DNA from: an uncultured Hyphomicrobiales bacterium | GTDB taxonomy: Bacteria; Pseudomonadota; Alphaproteobacteria; Rhizobiales; Beijerinckiaceae | DNA: 5,200 nt | Assembly (NCBI GenBank): GCA_903932565.1 | Contig: CAIZGQ010000820.1 | Location: 1 to 5,200, forward strand | Direction: 5' to 3' | Shown: in pieces, positions 1-5,200 of the stretch | How the letters are laid out: every line of letters starts with the position of its first letter | Position numbering within the stretch: position 1 is the stretch's first letter | The notes under the pieces: model-generated | The model's database searches: none | What the model was told of the DNA's origin: nothing | What the model saw: the letters and a program-made list of their open reading frames with translations, nothing else | Translations under genes and position numbers: made by a program

Positions 1-120
1 ATAGGCAATGCAGACCCGATCGATACCCGTCGGCAACCGACGTGTCCAAATCCGCCAAATCAAACGGCTCACGTCTAAAACGTAAGGTCTTTCGTCGTTT
101 GAAGCTGGGCTTGTAAGCAA
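1..120 (-). CDS. N-terminus of a capsule/exopolysaccharide GT-B glycosyltransferase (partial, runs off left edge)
   Basis: Only the first 40 codons are visible. They contain YVLDVSRLIWRIWTRRLPTG at about residues 13-32, followed by IDRVCIAY. An 'LD(V/L)SRL ... PTGIDRV ... AY' opening is what I recognise from the N-terminus of family-4-like GT-B glycosyltransferases in alphaproteobacterial polysaccharide loci; the segment would form the first strand and acceptor-side loop of the fold. No ATG exists between the upstream in-frame stop (139-141) and this motif. I chose the TTG at 118-120 because AGAGG (128-132, minus strand) sits 7 nt before it; the GTG at 70-72 has no comparable site and would begin inside the motif. 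It reads in the same direction as kpsS and the kds genes, which fits a role in adding sugars to the capsule chain. Donor and acceptor sugars cannot be inferred from this fragment. The family call comes from memory of the motif, and the catalytic C-terminal half is outside the window. Confidence 0.7.
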   Translation of the reverse strand, partial: MLTSPASNDERPYVLDVSRLIWRIWTRRLPTGIDRVCIAY

Positions 121-127
121 GTGTAAA

Positions 128-132
128 CCTCT
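128..132 (-). promoter_or_regulatory. Ribosome binding site deciding the TTG start of the left-edge glycosyltransferase
   Basis: On the minus strand AGAGG lies 7 nt before the TTG at 118-120. It is the only Shine-Dalgarno-like match near a possible start in this reading frame, so it is the main support for the start used. Confidence 0.5.
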
Positions 133-166
133 GATCTTTCAAAGCCCCCGATGCGGCTCCTAGCGC

Positions 167-195
167 TTGACAGCGACTTGTCTAGCAGCGAAACA
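167..195 (+). promoter_or_regulatory. Candidate sigma70-type promoter for the lipid desaturase gene
   Basis: A perfect TTGACA (167-172) is followed, after a 17-nt spacer, by GAAACA (190-195), a poor -10 match. Alphaproteobacterial -10 elements are often degenerate, so the site is possible but weak. It would leave a leader of roughly 75-80 nt. An alternative AT-rich TATATG at 231-236 has no good -35 partner. Confidence 0.25.
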
Positions 196-268
196 AGATC
201 AGTAGACTTTCATGCGGGTCGACCCTTGGATATATGAGGACGCCTTTAGGCTTACCGCGTTTGCTTTT

Positions 269-273
269 GAGGT
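269..273 (+). promoter_or_regulatory. Ribosome binding site supporting the GTG start of the desaturase
   Basis: GAGGT ends 6 nt before the GTG at 280-282, a normal spacing. It supports GTG as the true start, with translation entering directly into the first membrane segment. Confidence 0.6.
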
Positions 274-279
274 CGAACC

Positions 280-987
280 GTGAATCGCCCAAGTTTCCTT
301 CTCCTGACGTTTACGGCCTCACTTATTTATAATCTTGTGTACGCACTGCGAGCGCCGCATTGGCTGACAATTCCGGCACTTCTGGTTGGGTGGTACCTCG
401 CAGATTTCATGTCGGGCGTCGTGCACATGTACATGGACTACAGGCCTTGCCCGCGTGGGCGGGGCTTGAACCAGATCTACTTTTACGCAGGCTCTCGCGA
501 GTCTGCAGAATATCTGGATTTGTTGAAGACCACGATGGCGTCCATTGGTCCATTTGAGCGGTTATCGTACGATTTTAAGAACCACCATCCGCGGCCTGAT
601 GCTTTGGGACGTCGACCTCTATGGCGCCTGATTGGCACGACCGTCATCATTGCGGCGTTACCGCTTTCATTGTGTCTGAACGCAGCGGCAGTTTTAAGCC
701 TCGCGCCCCATTGGTTTATGGCAGGCGCTGTCAGCTTTCTCATTGGTGGTGCGTTCGCGCAATATTTTCATGGCAGTCTTCACCGGTTGGACAATCCCTT
801 GTTTATTAGAGTTTTACGCAAGGCAGGGCTGCTCATGAGCCCCGCAGCCCATCAAATCCACCATGACACTTTGCAGCGCGATTTTGCGACCAACTGCGGT
901 TGGTCTAATCCTGTGATCAACCGGGTTTTTATGACGTTGCGCGGGCAGGGGATGCTTAAAGATGCAGGTCTTACGCCCGCAGAATGA
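280..987 (+). CDS. Lipid desaturase of the CarF/TMEM189(PEDS1)/FAD4 family, integral membrane
   Basis: The 235-residue protein starts at GTG and has hydrophobic segments at about 6-23, 28-50, 115-142 and 146-163. Between and after them are the histidine clusters of the lipid desaturase domain family (Kua/TMEM189): D42-F-x-S-G-xx-H49, N101-H-H-P104, Q161-xx-H164-xxx-H168 and H191-Q-I-H-H195, then a GWSNPV segment at 207-212 that parallels the GWLN segment after the last His box in TMEM189. Known members are di-iron enzymes: plasmanylethanolamine desaturases that form the plasmalogen vinyl ether (human PEDS1, Myxococcus CarF), and plant FAD4, which makes trans-16:1 on phosphatidylglycerol. All expected His boxes are present, so it looks active, but the middle box is HGSLH and lacks the WSH seen in TMEM189. 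The lipid substrate is unknown. It lies antisense among capsule genes and overlaps the 3' end of kpsS by 17 nt. The family call is strong; the choice between ether-lipid and acyl-PG substrate is open. Confidence 0.88.
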   Translation: MNRPSFLLLTFTASLIYNLVYALRAPHWLTIPALLVGWYLADFMSGVVHMYMDYRPCPRGRGLNQIYFYAGSRESAEYLDLLKTTMASIGPFERLSYDFKNHHPRPDALGRRPLWRLIGTTVIIAALPLSLCLNAAAVLSLAPHWFMAGAVSFLIGGAFAQYFHGSLHRLDNPLFIRVLRKAGLLMSPAAHQIHHDTLQRDFATNCGWSNPVINRVFMTLRGQGMLKDAGLTPAE

Positions 988-2245
988 GCTTGGTTTCCTC
1001 CTTGCTCAACTCGCGCACAGGCATCACAGGCAGGCCGTCTTCGGAAAGTAGCCGCCTCACACTGCTTTTGACGAGTATCGCAACCCCCGACTTGCTTGCT
1101 AGGCCACCGCGCACCAAACATTTGGCATGGATCATACGCTTGAACGCCCGATAAAGTTTAGCGTCAGGATATTGCGGTTGTGTCCAGAAGGTATCGAGAC
1201 CCAACTGATGGGTGATGCCATTAACGTCATAGACTGCCTCACCCAGGGCTATCACTGGACGTCCGACCTCGAGCCCTAGCGTGCCCGAGGTTGAATTGAC
1301 GCAGACCATGCCCTTTGCATCCGACGCAAGTTCCCCGAGATCGCCGCCGTCGATGTGATGTACGCGATCTGCAACTCCAAATTTCTTGGCCATGCGGGCG
1401 ATGGTTGCGCGCCAATTGCGGTAGCTGCTGTCGAGTGGATGTTCTTTAACAACGAGAACAGCATCGGCCGGCGCGAACCGTGCAAAGCTCTCTAGAACAT
1501 ATTCCACAGCGACAACCATGGACCCGAACGGAGAGTGTGCACGAATCTGATAGTCCCCTGAGAGCTGCATGGGAAACAGGAAGTACTTTTTCCGCTTGAT
1601 GAGCTTGAGCGTCTTTTCGGCTTGGCGCGCTCTTAGGCCTTTGCGCGCGAATTTTATCAGCCAACCGATGCCGTCAAGGGTGAGCGAGCCTTGCCTGTGG
1701 CTTGAGTAGAATGGATAAGCGAACTTGCGTGTGACAACGTGGTAGTAATGCCAATAGCTGTCATGCGCTCTGCGCTTAAAACTTGCGGTTATCCGCGGAA
1801 GATTTGGTACGTCTGGAAGCCATTTGGCTTGCGACAAGATGACTTCCGGATTGCGTTCGATGGGTGAGTGGCCATTTACGCCATCACGTTCGAGCGTCAT
1901 CCAGTCGGGCCGAATATAGCCTTCTTCAAACACATGGATATGGACGCCGCGCATGCGGGCCATTCGCAAAGCGATCTGGTGCATAGGCCTGCAATCGCCA
2001 AAAAGTACGAGATCTGTAATATTGTTCGTACGGACATAGCGATCAAAAAAGATCGGCCATTTCCTGAGACTACCACGGTAGTTCACGCTGCCTTCGGGCC
2101 AGTCGTACTGATCGCCGCCACATATATTGATGCGGTGAGTTTCCATGCCTTTGTCTTCGAGAGCCTTTGCAAGCTCCCGAAAAAACGGTCCAGGTGGGCC
2201 TTGTAGAAACAAGAACCTTTTGCTCTGATTCGCGGCGATAAACAT
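971..2245 (-). CDS. kpsS: KpsS-like beta-Kdo transferase, capsule polysaccharide lipid-linker synthesis
   Basis: The predicted 424-residue soluble, inner-membrane-associated protein matches the KpsS/LipB capsule family. In group 2 capsule systems KpsS adds the first beta-Kdo from CMP-Kdo to a lysophosphatidylglycerol acceptor, and KpsC extends it to the poly-Kdo linker. Visible signatures, in order, are QGPPGPFF (15-22) after the first strand; the block FEEGYIRPDW through GVNGHS (106-127); FPMQLSGDYQIRAHSPF (224-240) opening the second Rossmann half; VVKEHPLD (265-272); and VNSTSGTLGLEVGRPVIALG (316-335), the nucleotide-sugar side of the GT-B fold. The ATG at 2243-2245 overlaps the kpsC stop as TAATG and has a perfect GGAGGT 5 nt upstream. 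The frame stays open to an ATG at 2296, but that would only add 17 poor residues inside kpsC. It is translationally coupled to kpsC. Its last 17 nt overlap the oppositely oriented lipid desaturase gene. Confidence 0.88.
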   Translation of the reverse strand: MFIAANQSKRFLFLQGPPGPFFRELAKALEDKGMETHRINICGGDQYDWPEGSVNYRGSLRKWPIFFDRYVRTNNITDLVLFGDCRPMHQIALRMARMRGVHIHVFEEGYIRPDWMTLERDGVNGHSPIERNPEVILSQAKWLPDVPNLPRITASFKRRAHDSYWHYYHVVTRKFAYPFYSSHRQGSLTLDGIGWLIKFARKGLRARQAEKTLKLIKRKKYFLFPMQLSGDYQIRAHSPFGSMVVAVEYVLESFARFAPADAVLVVKEHPLDSSYRNWRATIARMAKKFGVADRVHHIDGGDLGELASDAKGMVCVNSTSGTLGLEVGRPVIALGEAVYDVNGITHQLGLDTFWTQPQYPDAKLYRAFKRMIHAKCLVRGGLASKSGVAILVKSSVRRLLSEDGLPVMPVRELSKEETKLILRA

Positions 2246-3870
2246 TACCGACCTCCGAACATTGTGCGCATAACGGCTTGCAGTTTGCCCTGCCATTCTC
2301 TGAGCAGGACGAGATACGAAGTAACTGTTGCTTCACCTTTTGCCATTCGCTCGATGACGATTTCAGCAGGGCAGGGTAGGCGTGTGACTGGATCGATATA
2401 CCGAGGATAGAGTAGCAATGTTGCAGCTACGAGTTCGTTTAGCGAACGCGTGCGTGTTCTGCGCGGGGACATTGCGCACAGGTCTTGGGTAAGACCCCAG
2501 CCAGCGTAGAAAGGCACACCGTGCGTAATGACGCTTTTTCCTCGAATGAGGGCCTCAAAGCCCGCCAAAGACGTGATGACGTGAAGGCGATCCACAGCGC
2601 TGATCAAAGCGGAAACCGGGCATGTACGTTCAATATGATCCGCATAGTTAAGAATTTGCTCATCGGGAATATTACCCTTGCGGTGACCAGCTTCGACATC
2701 TGGATGAGGCTTGTATACGATCCAAGCATCATTCTCGATTGTACGGGCTCGAGAAAGTAGCTCCAAATTGGAGATGCCTCGTCCGCCGCTTATCATTGAC
2801 CGATCGTCTTCAACTTGCCCAATGACAAGTACCCGGCGCTTGCCGCCAGACGGAATATCGACCGCTCCGCTTCCCGACGAATACTTTGAAATAGATGCTT
2901 CAATAAGTCTTGCACAAAGCGCTGAAGCGCGCTCGCAAAGCGTTGAGTCGATCTGTTGAGTCTCTAAAGTGGTTTCCAGATCGCTCGGTGTTTCCGGGTC
3001 GAAGTAAACACCTCGAGTGTCGACAATTATTGACAATGGCGGGACACAGTTTGCACCCAGCCCTTGCGATCGTATGAACCCGTCCTCAACCTCACGTATC
3101 TGATGGCCTTGTCTCGCTAGGTCTTTGAGTAGGGCTGGGGAGGTACGTGATTTCCAAGACGCGACATCAACAGGTCCGCCTTTTCCATCAGGCAGGTGGC
3201 GGCTGTACCGGGGCCCATTAGCTCCATTCCAGAGGAGTGCATCGACAGTAACGCGCTTCCAGCTCGCAACGCCATAAATTACCTCAATCGAGCGGTTTCC
3301 ATCGATGAGTTTGCGCCACTCAGCCAATTGCTCGATCGCCTGAAACGCAGACCAATCATTGCCATCGAAAGGTGAGACGTAGCGCCACTGCGCTACTGTT
3401 GACGCCAGGGCTGCTAAAGGGTCGTGGCCACATTGTTCGAAAGGACCTGATCCAAAAATTCGAACAGGCTTGTCGAGTAGCGCACATACCAAGGCAATGT
3501 CTTGGTTTGCATCAGCCCAAATGGCGTTTGCCTGTTGGGCGAGATGCCAAGGATCTGGACAAGCGGGTGTTGTTTGATGGCCCTGGGGGATACTCAAACC
3601 CGGTTTTCTGACAATCGTGCAGGATTGGCCATCAAGGAATGAGAGCATTTCTTGCAGCTGGCTCGTATTGTCTGGAACCAGCACGAGCTTGTGATGGGGT
3701 GAGAGTGAGGTGTGGGGTCCCCAAAATGTCCCCCCGACCCGTGCTTGGCGCAAAACATCTGCCAATTTTGGGAGGCTGACATCAGCAACGCCCGGGCGCG
3801 CCAAGCTTGTCACTCGGCTGCGAGGGAAGGGGGGTATCCTTAGAAAAGGTTGTGCAAGTGCTGTGAGCAC
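2245..3870 (-). CDS. kpsC: KpsC-like beta-Kdo transferase with intact C-terminal module and reduced N-terminal module
   Basis: The 541-residue protein resembles KpsC, the cytoplasmic enzyme that extends the poly-beta-Kdo linker on capsule lipid from CMP-Kdo. The C-terminal part, about 195-541, is a complete KpsC-type GT-B module: SWKR (203-206), VEDGFIRSQGLGA (261-273), PPLSIIVD (277-284), GQVEDDRSM (351-359), YKPHPDVEAG (386-395), TSLAGFEALIRGK (433-445), GVPFYAGWGLT (451-461) and LVAATLLLYPRYIDP (480-494). Typical KpsC proteins have about 675 residues in two such modules. Here the first 190 residues lack the VEDGF, PHPD and YAGWG signatures. Residues 106-157 (PWHLAQQANAIWADANQDIA, then LLDKPVRIFGSG) still look like the second Rossmann half of a GT-B domain. 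I infer a decayed or minimal N-terminal module. The GTG start at 3868-3870 is backed by GAAGG 7 nt upstream. The gene lies 10 nt after kdsA and overlaps kpsS by 1 nt. Confidence 0.87.
   Translation of the reverse strand: MLTALAQPFLRIPPFPRSRVTSLARPGVADVSLPKLADVLRQARVGGTFWGPHTSLSPHHKLVLVPDNTSQLQEMLSFLDGQSCTIVRKPGLSIPQGHQTTPACPDPWHLAQQANAIWADANQDIALVCALLDKPVRIFGSGPFEQCGHDPLAALASTVAQWRYVSPFDGNDWSAFQAIEQLAEWRKLIDGNRSIEVIYGVASWKRVTVDALLWNGANGPRYSRHLPDGKGGPVDVASWKSRTSPALLKDLARQGHQIREVEDGFIRSQGLGANCVPPLSIIVDTRGVYFDPETPSDLETTLETQQIDSTLCERASALCARLIEASISKYSSGSGAVDIPSGGKRRVLVIGQVEDDRSMISGGRGISNLELLSRARTIENDAWIVYKPHPDVEAGHRKGNIPDEQILNYADHIERTCPVSALISAVDRLHVITSLAGFEALIRGKSVITHGVPFYAGWGLTQDLCAMSPRRTRTRSLNELVAATLLLYPRYIDPVTRLPCPAEIVIERMAKGEATVTSYLVLLREWQGKLQAVMRTMFGGR
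2251..2256 (-). promoter_or_regulatory. Strong ribosome binding site fixing the kpsS start
   Basis: GGAGGT on the minus strand lies inside the last kpsC codons, 5 nt before the ATG at 2243-2245. It favours that start over the in-frame ATG at 2294-2296 and implies stop-start reinitiation from kpsC to kpsS. Confidence 0.8.
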
Positions 3871-3877
3871 GGCTTGG

Positions 3878-3882
3878 CCTTC
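3878..3882 (-). promoter_or_regulatory. kpsC ribosome binding site overlapping the kdsA stop codon
   Basis: The minus strand reads TGAAGG at the end of kdsA: the TGA stop (3881-3883) shares two bases with the GAAGG Shine-Dalgarno core, 7 nt before the kpsC GTG. This supports the non-ATG start and suggests coupling of kdsA and kpsC translation. Confidence 0.6.
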
Positions 3883-4705
3883 AGTTCTTCACAACGGCGT
3901 CAATTTTGGCCATCTGCGCAAGGAATGGCTCAAGGTCTGCGAGGGGTAATGCGCAAGGCCCATCGCAACGTGCACGAGAAGGATCGGGGTGGGCCTCCAA
4001 AAACAAGCCTGCAATTCCCACGGCAACGCCAGCGCGGGCGAGGGGGGCAATCTGGCTTGCGCGTCCATCTGCACTTTCGGCGCGCGCGCCAGGCATTTGA
4101 AGAGCGTGGGTAACATCAAACAACACAGGCGCCATCGGCTTCATGAGGTCGATGCCAAGCATATCAACGATGAGGTTATTGTACCCAAAGCTTGTCCCTC
4201 GCTCGCACAAGATCACGCGATCGTTTCCAGCTTCAGCGCATTTCGTCAGGATGTGCTGCATTTCGTGAGGCGCGAGGAACTGGGACTTCTTGACGTTTAT
4301 CACGGCCTTTGTGTTCGCAAGCGCGAGCACAAGGTCGGTTTGCCTGGCGAGGAAGGCTGGCAATTGAAGAATGTCAGCTACTTCAGAGGCTGCGGCAGCC
4401 TGATAAGGCTCATGGACATCGGTGAGGATCGGAACCCCGAAGCGATCCTTGATCTCACCGAGCATTTGTAGACCCAATTCCAGGCCAGGTCCGCGATAGG
4501 AATTGATCGAAGAGCGATTGGCCTTGTCGAAGCTTGCCTTGAAAACGAAGGGGATACCCAATCGGCGTGTCACTTCCACCATATGACCCGCCACCTCGTG
4601 CAGAGTGTCGTGATCCTCGATGACATTCATGCCCCCGACGAGAACAAGTGGGCGGTCATTGGCAAAGACGATGCCATTGGGAAGGTGAACAGTCTGCTGC
4701 GTCAT
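3881..4705 (-). CDS. kdsA: 3-deoxy-8-phosphooctulonate (Kdo-8-P) synthase, metal-independent type
   Basis: KdsA condenses phosphoenolpyruvate with arabinose-5-phosphate to give Kdo-8-phosphate in the cytoplasm, the first committed step to Kdo. The 274 residues are close to the usual 280 or so, and the sequence is collinear with E. coli KdsA throughout. Landmarks are GGMNVIE (24-30), FKASFDKANRSS (55-66), SYRGPG (69-74), LTDVHEP (94-100), LQLPAFLARQTDL (113-125), NVKKSQF (137-143), the CERG/FGYNN stretch (167-177), FDVTHALQ (196-203), AGLFLEAHPDP (232-242) and CDGPCALPL (247-255). Asn27 occupies the place of the metal-binding Cys of the Aquifex-type enzyme, and CDGP...LPL is also the metal-independent form, so a class I enzyme is predicted. 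The gene follows kdsB by 9 nt and precedes kpsC by 10 nt, so it supplies Kdo for the capsule linker. Whether it also serves LPS, or is a second copy, cannot be told here. The ATG has only a weak AAGAA-like upstream site. Confidence 0.97.
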   Translation of the reverse strand: MTQQTVHLPNGIVFANDRPLVLVGGMNVIEDHDTLHEVAGHMVEVTRRLGIPFVFKASFDKANRSSINSYRGPGLELGLQMLGEIKDRFGVPILTDVHEPYQAAAASEVADILQLPAFLARQTDLVLALANTKAVINVKKSQFLAPHEMQHILTKCAEAGNDRVILCERGTSFGYNNLIVDMLGIDLMKPMAPVLFDVTHALQMPGARAESADGRASQIAPLARAGVAVGIAGLFLEAHPDPSRARCDGPCALPLADLEPFLAQMAKIDAVVKN

Positions 4706-4714
4706 TTCTTATGC

Positions 4715-5200
4715 TTAGCGCATTTTGCGCTGCAGCAAAACTGCCTCAATGGCTGGTATATCCTCCGGGTTGTTGAGTTCGATGCAATCCCACTCAATCG
4801 GGTCGAAAGGTACAACGCGTATGTAGTGCCCTGCGTCAAGAAAGCGCAATTGCTCAAGCCCTTCGACTTCTTCAAGAGGGGAGGGGTGTGTGCCTGCGTA
4901 GCTCGCAAGTGCTGAGGGCCGATAGGCGTAAACACCCAAATGCAGATGCACAAAACTATGCGCATCTGTGCGTTTGGCATCGACAAAGGGCAGGACGCGC
5001 TTGGAAAAAAAGAGGGCGCGCTGTTTAGCGTCGAAGACAACCGTTGTTCCCCCAACACGTCCCTGCATCTGGTCAGCTATCAGATGGTCGTAGAGTGAGG
5101 CCGAGCATCGAACAGCTGGCGTCGTCATCACAGCGCCAGGTGTTTGTGCAAGCGTTTTAACAAGATCAGCGACAACAAAATCAGGGGTTAGCGGAGCGTC
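4715..5200 (-). CDS. kdsB: CMP-Kdo synthetase (3-deoxy-manno-octulosonate cytidylyltransferase), 3' part; 5' end beyond right edge
   Basis: The frame is open to the right edge, giving the last 161 residues of a protein normally near 250. The enzyme transfers CMP from CTP to Kdo, making the donor used by Kdo transferases. The visible part starts with DAPLTPDFVVADLVKTLAQ, which aligns just after the QG of the QGDEP metal-binding motif of E. coli KdsB. Next come VVFDAKQRALFFSKRVLPF (matching KVVLDAEGYALYFSRATIP), LHLGVYAYRPSAL (like RHLGIYGYR), PSPLEEVEGLEQLRFL (like PSPLEHIEMLEQLRVL) and a final IELNNPEDIPAIE. In E. coli the last segment is GVDTPEDLERV, where Asp235 binds metal; here that position is Asn. 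The substrate could therefore be Kdo or a related 3-deoxy sugar acid. The GTG/ATG codons near 5128-5131 are internal and not the start. It is the first visible gene of the leftward string, in KpsU position, with kdsA 9 nt downstream. Confidence 0.9.
   Translation of the reverse strand, partial: DAPLTPDFVVADLVKTLAQTPGAVMTTPAVRCSASLYDHLIADQMQGRVGGTTVVFDAKQRALFFSKRVLPFVDAKRTDAHSFVHLHLGVYAYRPSALASYAGTHPSPLEEVEGLEQLRFLDAGHYIRVVPFDPIEWDCIELNNPEDIPAIEAVLLQRKMR

Larger units (their letters stand above)
121..279. other. Divergent intergenic region between glycosyltransferase and lipid desaturase
   Basis: This 159-nt gap separates the starts of two divergent genes, so promoters for one or both would be expected here. 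In the rightward direction there is a consensus-like TTGACA at 167-172. A perfect 10-bp palindrome GGGTCGACCC at 216-225 lies about 55 nt before the desaturase start and could be an operator, although one palindrome of this size can occur by chance. Short GACA/TGTC and CTTGT/ACAAG inverted arms occur between about 169 and 197. I see no convincing leftward promoter. The minus-strand reading is closed by stops at 139-141 and 160-162 in the glycosyltransferase frame, so the region does not extend that gene. Confidence 0.5.

Noticed and set aside
986..1007. Imperfect hairpin GAGC-tt-GG/CC-tt-GCTC as a terminator after the desaturase
   Set aside because: The stem has two mismatched T pairs, there is no following T run, and it lies in the kpsS coding sequence. 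It is not reported as a terminator.
1868..2206. 112-codon open frame on the plus strand inside kpsS
   Set aside because: It is antisense to conserved KpsS motifs, so it is taken as a shadow.
2246..2296. Upstream ATG at 2294-2296 that would extend KpsS by 17 residues
   Set aside because: It would overlap kpsC by 52 nt and adds a basic, unconserved stretch. The internal ATG at 2243-2245 has a perfect GGAGGT site and a TAATG junction.
3989..4471. 160-codon open frame on the plus strand
   Set aside because: It lies wholly antisense to kdsA, which matches its family end to end. The translation shows no recognisable domain and is explained as a shadow of GC-rich codons.
4583..4915. 110-codon open frame on the plus strand across the kdsA/kdsB junction
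   Set aside because: It is antisense to two well-supported genes, has no convincing ribosome binding site and looks like no known protein.
5129..5131. GTG at 5129-5131 as the start of a short 138-residue protein
   Set aside because: The frame continues upstream to the window edge with the conserved DAPLTP segment of the cytidylyltransferase family, so this codon is internal.

Overview
The window looks like part of a Kdo-linked capsule (group 2/KpsC-KpsS type) polysaccharide locus from a Gram-negative bacterium. An alphaproteobacterium is the best guess. This rests on the N-terminal signature of the glycosyltransferase at the left edge, the shortened KpsC and the moderate-to-high GC, and not on any phylogenetic marker. 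There are no RNA genes, insertion sequences, CRISPR arrays or long repeats.

Right to left on the minus strand runs a compact gene string. It starts with the 3' part of a CMP-Kdo synthetase (KdsB/KpsU type, cut by the right edge). After a 9-nt gap comes a complete Kdo-8-phosphate synthase (kdsA). After a 10-nt gap comes a KpsC-like beta-Kdo transferase that starts with GTG, its ribosome binding site overlapping the kdsA stop. Then, with a 1-nt TAATG overlap, comes a KpsS-like beta-Kdo transferase. The four genes form one logical pathway: KdsA makes Kdo-8-P, KdsB activates free Kdo as CMP-Kdo, and KpsS and KpsC build the short poly-beta-Kdo linker on a (lyso)phosphatidylglycerol anchor that carries the capsule. 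The Kdo-8-P phosphatase (KdsC) and the arabinose-5-P isomerase (KdsD/KpsF) are not in the window.

Left of kpsS, on the opposite strand, lies a 235-residue membrane protein of the CarF/TMEM189(PEDS1)/FAD4 lipid desaturase family. Its 3' end overlaps the kpsS 3' end by 17 nt. Left of it, after a 159-nt divergent gap, the first 40 codons of another minus-strand gene run off the left edge. They carry an LDVSRL...PTGIDRV motif typical of the N-terminus of capsule/exopolysaccharide GT-B glycosyltransferases. The lipid desaturase is therefore inserted antisense between leftward-reading polysaccharide genes.

The points most worth a second look are: a PG/ether-lipid desaturase-family enzyme embedded in a locus that uses a phosphatidylglycerol-derived anchor; the KpsC homologue whose N-terminal catalytic module seems reduced to a half-domain remnant; the Asp-to-Asn change at a metal-binding position of the CMP-Kdo synthetase; and the antisense gene arrangement.
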